Of a DNA stretch of 6,293 bases, positions 1 to 5,503 are shown one piece after another. The DNA comes from Anaerolineae bacterium (GTDB lineage Bacteria > Chloroflexota > Anaerolineae > JADYZS01), in NCBI GenBank assembly GCA_020853075.1, contig JADYZS010000138.1, positions 1-6,293 of the forward strand. Reading direction: 5' to 3'. Position 1 is the first letter of the stretch. Every line of letters begins with the position of its first letter. The translations under genes were made by a program, and so were the position numbers. The notes under the pieces were generated by a model, which made no database searches, had not been told where the DNA came from, and saw only the letters and a list, made by a program, of their open reading frames with translations.

Positions 1-125
1 AAGCGGATGGCTAGGACGGGAAAAACCGGATACGCGCTGACCGCATCGCGCACGATGACAAAGGTGCTACCCCAGGCGATGACGGTGAAGAGGAGCGCCA
101 GGTCGGCCCGCAACTGACGACTCAT
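1..125 (-). CDS. EamA/DMT-family membrane transporter, N-terminal fragment (cut by window edge)
   Basis: The minus strand read from 125 gives an open frame of 41 codons to the window edge. It starts MSRQLRADLALLF and contains the segment WGSTFVIV, followed by a stretch ending PVLAIR. The hydrophobic first helix with a 'WGSTF' motif, then a loop and an 'xxR(F)' run-in to helix two, is the classic N-terminus of EamA (DMT, drug/metabolite transporter) inner-membrane proteins, which normally have ten helices. Substrates in this family vary widely and cannot be told from this fragment. The ATG at 123-125 overlaps the TGA of the chelatase gene at 122-124 (ATGA). No strong Shine-Dalgarno is placed correctly, so translation is probably coupled to the upstream gene. 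Family call is from established motifs; substrate unknown. Confidence 0.82.
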   Translation of the reverse strand, partial: MSRQLRADLALLFTVIAWGSTFVIVRDAVSAYPVFPVLAIR

Positions 126-2167
126 GAAGTTGCCAGTTCGTCCTTGACGGTGCGCACCAACGCGTCGGCCCGCAGTTCCGGCAGGGAATAGCAGGGCGCG
201 GCTAACGCTTCGGCCAGGCCCCGGGCCAGACCGCGATCAAAGGCCGCATGTTCCATGTTGATAACGATGGAACGGAAGTCGCTTGAATGGAGCAGATCGG
301 CCATCTTCAACGCTTCTTCCTGGGCCGGTAGCCCCGTCAGGCTGACGTTACCGGCACCGTCGGTCAGGAGAATGACGAGAGGCATGACCTCTGGATCGCG
401 GCGGCGCGCGGCGACGCAGACGCGATAGGTCAGAAGAAGTCCGCTGGAGAGGGGCGTTTTGCCGCCCACAGGCAATTCGCGCAGCGCCTTCTGGGCCAGT
501 TCCACGCTGTTGGTAGGGGGCAGCACCACGCGCGCTTCTTCGCGCTGGAAAACGATGAGGCCTACCTGATCACGTCGCTGGTAGGCGTCCATCAGAAGCG
601 AGAGGATCGCGCCCTTAGTCGCCTCCATACGCTCCGCCGCAGCCATAGACCAGGAAGCATCCACCACGAAGAGAATCAGGTTGGCCGCGCGTCGCACACG
701 CACCTTGCGCTGCAGGTCATCTTTCGTGACGGAGAAGGCGATGTTGGCTGGACGGTCCTCAGCGCGCTCCCGCTGGAAGGGCGCGGCCTGGCGGATGGTG
801 GCATCAAAGGCGATGTCGTCCAATTTGCCGTGCGCGGGGCGGGCCTTGATGTAGTGGCCCCGTTTCCGCTCCGTGTGGGTGACACTGCGCTTGCCGGGGT
901 GCTGGCGCGTCAGCCGGTCAAGCGGTGTGTCCAATCGCTTGGGCTGGAAACTGGTGCCGATGTTGACGGGTTTCTCAAAACTACGGCCCTGGCCGGCCTG
1001 CTGTCCCTGTGGCGTCGTTGTATCTAACGGCGAGCCAGTGGCAGATTCATCCGCGCTCTCATTCGTCAAATCGTTTTTTTTTACCGAAGTGCTCGGTTGT
1101 CCGGGTTGGGGCTGCTGGCTTGGCTGCGTCGCTTGCTCGGCGCGCACTTGCTTCAGCCGGTCGGCCAGATGCTGCGGATCCAGCACAGCCTCCTGGAACG
1201 GCTGTTTCTTCAGACGGTGCGGCAAGGCGAGTTCTGCTGCCAGCAGGATATCGCGCTCAGTGATTTCCAACCGGCCTTCATAGGCCGCCTGGGAGCGCGC
1301 CGTCTTGAGAATCACGATGTCGGCGCGATGCCCATCCACGTGGAAGCCGGCGGTGAGTTGGGCGATGGTATAGAGGTCGCCCTGGGTATAGGTGACGAGG
1401 GGGAGGCGGTCACGGGCGCGCGCGATCTCATTGGATAGAAATTCATCCTGCGGTTCCCACTCCACCCAGAAACTCTCCGGGTCCTGCTCATACTGCACGC
1501 GCCGTTCCAACACAGCCACCCGGCGATCAGCGTCCGTCATGCCGCGAATGTCCACGCACAAGGCGAACCGATCCAGCAGCTGTGGGCGCAGATCACCCTC
1601 TTCTGGGTTCATCGTGCCCACGAGGATAAAGCGGGCCGGATGTGAGAAGGAGATGCCTTCCCGCTCCACGACATTGACGCCCATCGCCGCGGAGTCCAAC
1701 AGCAGGTCCACCACGTGGTCGTCCAGCAGATTTACCTCATCCACGTACAGGAGGCCGCGATTGGCAGCGGCAAGGATGCCGGGCTCAAAATGGCGTTCGC
1801 CTTTCTGGATGGCTTTCTCAATATCCAGAGTGCCTACCACGCGGTCTTCGGTGGCACTCACCGGCAAGTCCACGAAACGAGTACGGCGGCGGCTGCGCGG
1901 TAGTTCCTCGCCTCGTGCGAGGCGGTCGCGGCAGTTATCGCACATCCCTTCTACGCCTTGCGGATCGCAGGCGAAGGGACAATCGGACACTACCTCAATT
2001 TCCGGCAACAAGGCAGCCAGAGCGCGGGCAGCAGTGCTCTTGGCCGTGCCCCGCTCACCGCGAATGAGAACGCCGCCGATCTTGTGAGAAATCGCGTTCA
2101 AAACCAGGGCGCGCTTCATGCGCTCCTGGCCCACAATCGCGCTAAAAGGATACGGATACAACGCCAT
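122..2167 (-). CDS. ChlI/ChlD-type chelatase protein: AAA+ ATPase plus VWA domain (cobalto-/magnesium-chelatase subunit D-like)
   Basis: This 681-residue protein belongs to the fused family in which a ChlI-like AAA+ ATPase is joined to a VWA domain. With a large CobN- or ChlH-type subunit, such proteins power ATP-dependent insertion of Co2+ or Mg2+ into a tetrapyrrole in the cytoplasm. Visible in order: Walker A GERGTAKST at 37-45; a four-cysteine cluster C63, C67, C76, C79; Walker B LLYVDE (D143, E144); sensor-1 region GTMNPEEGDLRP (N187) with R194 and RF at 200-201; a Q/P/S/T-rich linker at about 341-430; and a VWA domain at about 495-680 with intact MIDAS residues D503/S505/S507 (DASWSM), T571 and D603 (LLTDG). 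The ATG is supported by GGCGGAG with GGAG at 2174-2177, six bases upstream. No CobN, ChlH or separate ChlI gene is in the window, so cobalt versus magnesium is undecided. A nine-A run in the linker codons may allow a shorter second product. Confidence 0.93.
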   Translation of the reverse strand: MALYPYPFSAIVGQERMKRALVLNAISHKIGGVLIRGERGTAKSTAARALAALLPEIEVVSDCPFACDPQGVEGMCDNCRDRLARGEELPRSRRRTRFVDLPVSATEDRVVGTLDIEKAIQKGERHFEPGILAAANRGLLYVDEVNLLDDHVVDLLLDSAAMGVNVVEREGISFSHPARFILVGTMNPEEGDLRPQLLDRFALCVDIRGMTDADRRVAVLERRVQYEQDPESFWVEWEPQDEFLSNEIARARDRLPLVTYTQGDLYTIAQLTAGFHVDGHRADIVILKTARSQAAYEGRLEITERDILLAAELALPHRLKKQPFQEAVLDPQHLADRLKQVRAEQATQPSQQPQPGQPSTSVKKNDLTNESADESATGSPLDTTTPQGQQAGQGRSFEKPVNIGTSFQPKRLDTPLDRLTRQHPGKRSVTHTERKRGHYIKARPAHGKLDDIAFDATIRQAAPFQRERAEDRPANIAFSVTKDDLQRKVRVRRAANLILFVVDASWSMAAAERMEATKGAILSLLMDAYQRRDQVGLIVFQREEARVVLPPTNSVELAQKALRELPVGGKTPLSSGLLLTYRVCVAARRRDPEVMPLVILLTDGAGNVSLTGLPAQEEALKMADLLHSSDFRSIVINMEHAAFDRGLARGLAEALAAPCYSLPELRADALVRTVKDELATS
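1074..1097 (-). other. A9 slippery run in the chelatase linker, with a small hairpin just upstream
   Basis: The coding (minus) strand reads GTA AAA AAA AAC across residues 362-365: nine consecutive A at 1082-1074, containing the heptamer A_AAA_AAC in the correct register for -1 slippage. A five-pair hairpin ACCGA/TCGGT (1083-1097) lies directly before it. In the -1 frame translation would end after K-K-K-R-F-D-E at TGA (369 residues). In the +1 frame it would end after K-K-T-I at TGA (366 residues). Either product keeps the complete AAA+ domain and lacks the VWA domain. Nine-A runs are known slippage sites for RNA polymerase and ribosomes. Whether this one slips is inference; no strong downstream stimulatory hairpin is seen at the usual 5-9 base spacing. 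Confidence 0.6.
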
Positions 2168-2173
2168 GCCAGA

Positions 2174-2177
2174 CTCC
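2174..2177 (-). promoter_or_regulatory. Ribosome binding site of the chelatase gene
   Basis: GGAG (within GGCGGAG) lies six bases before the ATG at 2165-2167 and fixes this start. Confidence 0.75.
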
Positions 2178-2191
2178 GCCCATCATGAATA

Positions 2192-2216
2192 GCGCGGCGG
2201 TTCAGAGCCGCCGCGC
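2192..2216 (-). promoter_or_regulatory. GC-rich stem-loop at the extreme 5' end of the chelatase mRNA
   Basis: A perfect nine-base inverted repeat, GCGCGGCGG (2192-2200) and CCGCCGCGC (2208-2216), has a seven-base spacer that can add one G-U and one A-T pair, leaving a three-base loop. It lies immediately downstream of the predicted start of transcription of the minus-strand promoter and ends 24 bases before the ATG. It is not followed by a T run on either strand, so an intrinsic terminator is unlikely. A 5'-end hairpin can protect mRNA from decay or tune initiation; that role is inference. Confidence 0.6.
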
Positions 2217-2225
2217 CCGTTCCTC

Positions 2226-2253
2226 ATTATACCCGTGTCCGTTGAAAAAGCAA
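2226..2253 (-). promoter_or_regulatory. Sigma70-type promoter for the chelatase-transporter operon
   Basis: On the minus strand a perfect TATAAT -10 box (2231-2226) lies 16 bases downstream of a TTGCTT -35 box (2253-2248; three of six consensus bases). Transcription would start near 2221-2217, giving a leader of about 50 bases that opens with the stem-loop at 2216-2192. The -10 box is convincing; the -35 box is weak. Confidence 0.6.
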
Positions 2254-2408
2254 GTCGGAATGACCATGCTTACGTTGAGCAGAAGAACCGGACCGAAGTG
2301 CGCCAGATGGCCTATCGGTCAGCAGCAGCCCAGTAAGAACTGGCAATGAGGCGATGATACCTATTGGGTAAGATTCTACTATGAGGCAATACGCGGTGTT
2401 CTACTCTT
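2254..2408. other. Intergenic stretch between two divergent promoters, no recognised feature
   Basis: These 155 bases separate the -35 boxes of the two divergent promoters. I see no plausible gene, tRNA, riboswitch core or strong repeat. The only structure is a short CCAGT/ACTGG hairpin with an AAGA loop at 2330-2343, too small to interpret. Operator sites for a shared regulator could lie here, but no clear palindrome points to one. Confidence 0.5.
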
Positions 2409-2437
2409 TTGACGAACCAGCGTTTGCACGCTATACT
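2409..2437 (+). promoter_or_regulatory. Strong sigma70-type promoter for the mce-tsaD-lipoprotein operon
   Basis: TTGACG (-35, 2409-2414, five of six consensus) and TATACT (-10, 2432-2437, five of six) are separated by exactly 17 bases. Transcription should begin near 2442-2445, leaving a leader of about 73 bases before the epimerase ATG. The leader shows no recognisable riboswitch. Confidence 0.75.
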
Positions 2438-2516
2438 GCATACCGTCTCTCTCATCTATCGTCAGGCGTTATCTCCGGACGTTAAGGTTACTCCATCAGG
2501 AAACGGGAACTATCCT

Positions 2517-2942
2517 ATGATAAAACGCTTAGATCACATCGCTATCGCCGTAAAGGATATACAGGCGGCTCTGGCTGTTTATGAGGGCGCGCTGGGCCTT
2601 GCCTGCACTCTCGTGGAAGAAATCCCGGAGCAGAAGGTGAAAGTTGCTTTCCTACCCACCGGCGACAGCGAGATTGAACTCCTGGAACCCACAACCGAGG
2701 ATTCCGGCGTCGCCCGTTTTTTGGAGAAGCGGGGAGAAGGCATGCACCACATCTGTGTAGAGGTGGACGATATTGAAGCGACCCTTGCCGAATTGCGGGC
2801 GCGCGGGACGCCATTGCTGGATGACAAGCCGAAGCACGGCGCGCACGGTCGCATTGCCTTCCTGAATCCCAGGGGGACTCACGGCGTCCTCATTGAGTTG
2901 GTGGAGCGCGGGGCAGCCGATGGCCTTGATTCTCGGCGTTGA
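2517..2942 (+). CDS. mce: Methylmalonyl-CoA epimerase (VOC-fold metalloenzyme)
   Basis: The enzyme interconverts (R)- and (S)-methylmalonyl-CoA in the cytoplasm, linking propionyl-CoA carboxylation to the cobalamin-dependent mutase. The 141-residue length is normal. Two VOC beta-alpha-beta modules are visible: residues 1-60 starting MIKRLDHIAIAVKDI, with 'SEIELLEP', and 75-130, with 'GMHHICVEVDDI' and 'HGVLIELVE'. By analogy with characterised epimerases the metal ligands should be H7, E54 (often Gln), H77 or H78, and E127. The frame extends upstream to a TTG at 2409, but that codon is the -35 box itself. The family N-terminus, the promoter position and GGGA at 2505-2508 support ATG 2517. The last 23 bases overlap tsaD, so the 3' end is translationally coupled to it. 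A general glyoxalase-like VOC protein is the alternative; the HHICVEVDDI and IELLEP motifs favour epimerase. Confidence 0.9.
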   Translation: MIKRLDHIAIAVKDIQAALAVYEGALGLACTLVEEIPEQKVKVAFLPTGDSEIELLEPTTEDSGVARFLEKRGEGMHHICVEVDDIEATLAELRARGTPLLDDKPKHGAHGRIAFLNPRGTHGVLIELVERGAADGLDSRR

Positions 2943-3948
2943 GACTTCGTGCGACGAGACGGCAGCGGCAGTCGTACAAGATGGTCGCCGCATCCTTTCC
3001 AACGTCGTCGCCAGCCAGATAGCGCTGCATGAGCCGTATGGCGGCGTCTTCCCGGAGGTCGCCAGCCGCCAGCACGTACTGGCCGTCGTACCCGTGATAC
3101 GCCAGGCCCTGCGCGACGCGGGGGCAGATTGGCCCGACCTCGCTGCCGTCGCCGTCACCCATGGCCCCGGTCTGGCGGGCTCTCTCCTGGTAGGGCTCAA
3201 CAGCGCCAAGGCCGTGGCCTGGATGCGAGGTCTCCCTTTGGTCGGCATCAACCATCTGGAAGGCCACGTCTATTCCAACTGGTTGGATCCCCGCCGCCCT
3301 GGGAACGAGGCCACGGTGAATACACGAGATTCCATGCCCCCTCAATTCCCAGCCCTTGTTCTCATCGTCTCCGGCGGGCATACGGAACTGGTGCTGATGC
3401 GCGAGCATTGCTCCTACGAACGGCTCGGTGGCACGCTAGATGACGCCGCGGGCGAAGCCTTTGACAAAGTTGCGCGTTTGTTGGGCTTAGGCTATCCCGG
3501 CGGGCCGGCCACCCAACGAGCAGCCGAAGGCGGAGATCCCGCGGCTTTCCCGCTGCCGCGCGCCTGGCTGCCAGGAACCTACGACTTCAGTTTCAGCGGG
3601 CTCAAGACCGCGGCGTTGCGGTTGGTGGAGCGAGATTCAAAGGAAGCGAAGGTGAAAGACCTGGCTGCGAGTTTTCAGATGGCGGTGGCCGACGTGCTGG
3701 TGGAGAAGACGCGGCAGGCAGCGGAGGCCACGGGCGCGCGCCACGTGTGCGTGTGTGGGGGTGTGGCCGCCAACAAGGTGCTGCGCCAGGAGATGCAGAC
3801 GCGGTTGGCTGTGCCTGTCTCCGTGCCGCCGCTATTTCTCTGTACCGACAACGCGGCCATGGTCGCCTGCGCCGGCCACTATCGCTATGTGCGAGGTGAG
3901 CGCGCCGGCTGGGACCTGGACGTGGTCGCCAATCTGAAGTTGGTATGA
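2920..3948 (+). CDS. tsaD: TsaD, tRNA N6-threonylcarbamoyladenosine (t6A) synthase subunit
   Basis: TsaD (Kae1/Qri7 family, formerly Gcp/YgjD) transfers the threonylcarbamoyl group from threonylcarbamoyl-AMP to A37 of ANN-decoding tRNAs, with TsaB and TsaE in bacteria. The ASKHA-fold motifs are all present in the 342-residue form: GVETSCDET (6-14), HGPGLAGSLLVG (81-92), metal-binding HLEGH (H112, H116), VSGGHTEL (150-157), GGTLDDAAGEAFDK (170-183), FSFSGLKTA (223-231), CGGVAANK (279-286) and CTDNAAM (308-314, with metal ligand D310). Length matches the family (about 335-345). The frame opens at TTG 2893, but the family N-terminus MALILGVETS starts at ATG 2920, so I chose that; GGAG at 2903-2906 is rather far away and coupling to mce is likely. 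A loop of about 15 residues after HLEGHVYSNWL (about 123-142) looks longer than usual. Confidence 0.97.
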   Translation: MALILGVETSCDETAAAVVQDGRRILSNVVASQIALHEPYGGVFPEVASRQHVLAVVPVIRQALRDAGADWPDLAAVAVTHGPGLAGSLLVGLNSAKAVAWMRGLPLVGINHLEGHVYSNWLDPRRPGNEATVNTRDSMPPQFPALVLIVSGGHTELVLMREHCSYERLGGTLDDAAGEAFDKVARLLGLGYPGGPATQRAAEGGDPAAFPLPRAWLPGTYDFSFSGLKTAALRLVERDSKEAKVKDLAASFQMAVADVLVEKTRQAAEATGARHVCVCGGVAANKVLRQEMQTRLAVPVSVPPLFLCTDNAAMVACAGHYRYVRGERAGWDLDVVANLKLV

Positions 3949-3958
3949 TGAACCACCC

Positions 3959-3963
3959 GGAGG
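3959..3963 (+). promoter_or_regulatory. Consensus ribosome binding site before a TTG start
   Basis: GGAGG lies seven bases before TTG 3971 and eleven bases after the tsaD stop. It is the best Shine-Dalgarno in the window and justifies the TTG start of the lipoprotein. Confidence 0.8.
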
Positions 3964-3970
3964 CAACCCT

Positions 3971-5266
3971 TTGCTGAAACGCTGGATGCTGTTGGCGACG
4001 CTCGTGGTATCCCTCATGTTGCTGGTGGGCTGCGGGGTGCAGCCCCTCCTTTCCGGCGTGCGTTTTGAGCCCGACGTGATCTCGCCCAACGCCGACGGCA
4101 AAGATGACGTTACGCACATTTACTATAATCTCTCGCGCAACGCCGACCTCTCCATCTACTTCGTCAACCAGGGAGGCCAGCGCTTCTTCTTTCGGGATAG
4201 CCGCCGCCGCTCCGCCGGTCGCTACGACGTATTTTGGGGAGGCGTCATTGAAGGCGAGACGACGATGCAGAACGAGAGCACGCGGCAAACCGTCTTGAGC
4301 CGCGTTCTCCCCGATGGCACCTATACCTGGGTCATAGAGGCAAAGGACGACGTCGGGCGAGTGGGTCGCCACGAGGGGCGCATCACCATCGTGGATGCGG
4401 ACACAACCGTGCCCGCACTGCTGAACTTCGCCGTGTCGCCTCCCGTCTTTAGCCCGAACCAGGATGGCTTGGATGACCGCGCTGGCGTCACCTACTCCCT
4501 GAGCAAGAACGTGGAGAACATCGCCGTCTATCTCATAGATCCTGCGAAGCCCCGCGAGCGGTTCCCGCTGGAAGAACGGGAGCGAACTCTGAAGGCACAC
4601 GAGGCCGGTTTCCATTACTACGACTACGACGGCGGCGTTGACCGGGGCGCAGAGCCCCCGGCCGATGGCACTTATACCGTCGTCGGTGAGGCGCGCGACC
4701 GGGCGGGAAACCACGTCATCGTCACCACGACCCTGACTATCGTAGAAGGAGGCGTGCCGCGCGCCGACATCGTTAAGGCAGAGATTGACTGGCAGGATGC
4801 GCAAGGGAGCGAACTTTGGCTCCCCTTAGGTGCGACCATCTACTTCACAACCAGCGTGGAGAATTACGGTCGTGTGCCCATCCGCACGGCGGGGCCATGG
4901 CCGGGCACGGCTTATCGTAGCAACGAGAACTTCGCTACGCTTGCCGCCGCCACAGGCAACGATGCCTGGTACGAACAGGCGGGCGTGTGGCGCTTCGGCA
5001 TCCGTTTTGACGTCTCGGCCACCGACTTTCCTTACCGATGGGCCATTGGCCGCCAGGAAGACCTGGAGCGGCGCGTTATAGATGGCCGCGAGCAATGGTA
5101 TCTGCTGCCTGGAAAACGGGGGCTTGTCCATGGTAGCATCCAACTGGTGGACAAACCGCCGCGCGACGCCATCTATGCCTGGGGTGCGCTGATTCACGAG
5201 TGGGTCAGCATTAAAGCCGAGAACAATTACGTGGACCGCATCCTGCTGCACGTCAACATCCCATGA
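3971..5266 (+). CDS. Surface lipoprotein with two FlgD/CHU_C-like Ig repeats and an unassigned C-terminal region
   Basis: This 431-residue protein has a lipoprotein signal: K3/R4, a hydrophobic stretch at 6-19, and lipobox L-V-G-C with C21 as the lipidated cysteine. Two repeats follow. Repeat 1 is at about 33-142 (VISPNADGKDD, then DGTYTWVIEAKDDVGR and ITIVDADTTVP). Repeat 2 is at about 154-258 (VFSPNQDGLDD, then DGTYTVVGEARDRAGN and LTIVEGG). The 'SPNxDGxxD' opening with the 'DGTYT...EAxDxxG' closing strand is typical of Ig-like FlgD or gliding-motility-type domains on extracellular proteins; the acidic loop may bind Ca2+. The region 264-431 looks beta-rich and aromatic, with 'FTTSVENYG' recalling CARDB-type adhesion domains, but I do not recognise it. 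No catalytic motif is seen. The gene starts 22 bases after tsaD, so it is probably in that operon. Likely role: cell-envelope binding or structure (inference). Confidence 0.8.
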   Translation: MLKRWMLLATLVVSLMLLVGCGVQPLLSGVRFEPDVISPNADGKDDVTHIYYNLSRNADLSIYFVNQGGQRFFFRDSRRRSAGRYDVFWGGVIEGETTMQNESTRQTVLSRVLPDGTYTWVIEAKDDVGRVGRHEGRITIVDADTTVPALLNFAVSPPVFSPNQDGLDDRAGVTYSLSKNVENIAVYLIDPAKPRERFPLEERERTLKAHEAGFHYYDYDGGVDRGAEPPADGTYTVVGEARDRAGNHVIVTTTLTIVEGGVPRADIVKAEIDWQDAQGSELWLPLGATIYFTTSVENYGRVPIRTAGPWPGTAYRSNENFATLAAATGNDAWYEQAGVWRFGIRFDVSATDFPYRWAIGRQEDLERRVIDGREQWYLLPGKRGLVHGSIQLVDKPPRDAIYAWGALIHEWVSIKAENNYVDRILLHVNIP

Positions 5267-5280
5267 CAGGAACCGTAAGA

Positions 5281-5437
5281 ACCTATCCTAAAAATACAGA
5301 GGGTTGATTTCCGGTCAGCGGATAGGTAGCCGATTAGCGGATATTCCTCTCGCAGACAGTCGTTATCCGCTAATCGGCTACGCCGCAGGCATCCGCTGAC
5401 CCCTATTTGCTCTCCTCCCATGATTTTTCGGATAGGT
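5281..5437. repeat. 157-base palindromic, MITE-like element
   Basis: The ends are imperfect inverted repeats: ACCTATCCTAAAAAT (5281-5295) and ATTTTTCGGATAGGT (5423-5437), 14 of 15 pairing. Inside is a long hairpin: GGTCAGCGGAT (5313-5323) pairs with ATCCGCTGACC (5391-5401), and TAGCCGATTAGCGGATA (5327-5343) pairs perfectly with TATCCGCTAATCGGCTA (5364-5380), around a 20-base loop and an asymmetric internal bulge. The 7-mer AGCGGAT occurs four times (two per strand), and GGATAGGT occurs inside the left arm as well as at the ends. There is no coding capacity and no clear target duplication. This architecture fits a small non-autonomous mobile or REP-like element; the assignment is inference. 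Confidence 0.7.
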
Positions 5438-5447
5438 ACTAAAGGTC

Positions 5448-5478
5448 TGTAGAGACGCGCCGTCGGCTCGTCTCTACA
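5448..5478. repeat. 31-base TGTAGAGACG palindrome
   Basis: TGTAGAGACG (5448-5457) is perfectly inverted as CGTCTCTACA (5469-5478). The 11-base centre, cGCCGtCGGCt, can extend the stem by three pairs. Palindromes of the form GTAGAGACG...CGTCTCTAC are, from memory, dispersed repeats in several cyanobacterial and Chloroflexota genomes. There is no T run afterwards, so it is not a canonical intrinsic terminator, although the folded RNA would be stable. Confidence 0.65.
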
Positions 5479-5503
5479 AAGCTGTTTAGGGTTTGAGGCG
5501 CCG

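Noticed and set aside
1392..2087. 231-codon open frame on the plus strand inside the chelatase gene
   Set aside because: Composition is Arg/Ser-rich shadow sequence, opposite a well-conserved AAA+ domain.
2330..2343. CCAGT-AAGA-ACTGG hairpin
   Set aside because: Only five pairs and no T run; such short inverted repeats are common by chance.
2260..2349. 29-codon ORF (ATG to TGA) in the divergent intergenic region
   Set aside because: No Shine-Dalgarno, no promoter positioned for it, and no recognisable peptide pattern.
2438..2516. Possible riboswitch in the epimerase leader
   Set aside because: The leader is only about 73 bases and has no cobalamin-box-like conserved core or strong stem.
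3602..4804. 400-codon open frame on the minus strand across tsaD and the lipoprotein gene
   Set aside because: It is antisense to two genes with clear family motifs, shows no domain pattern of its own, and long reverse frames are expected in G+C-rich coding DNA.
5448..5503. Intrinsic terminator after the lipoprotein operon
   Set aside because: The stem is followed by AAAGCTGTTTAGGG rather than a T run, so it is better described as a dispersed palindrome; transcriptional effect unknown.
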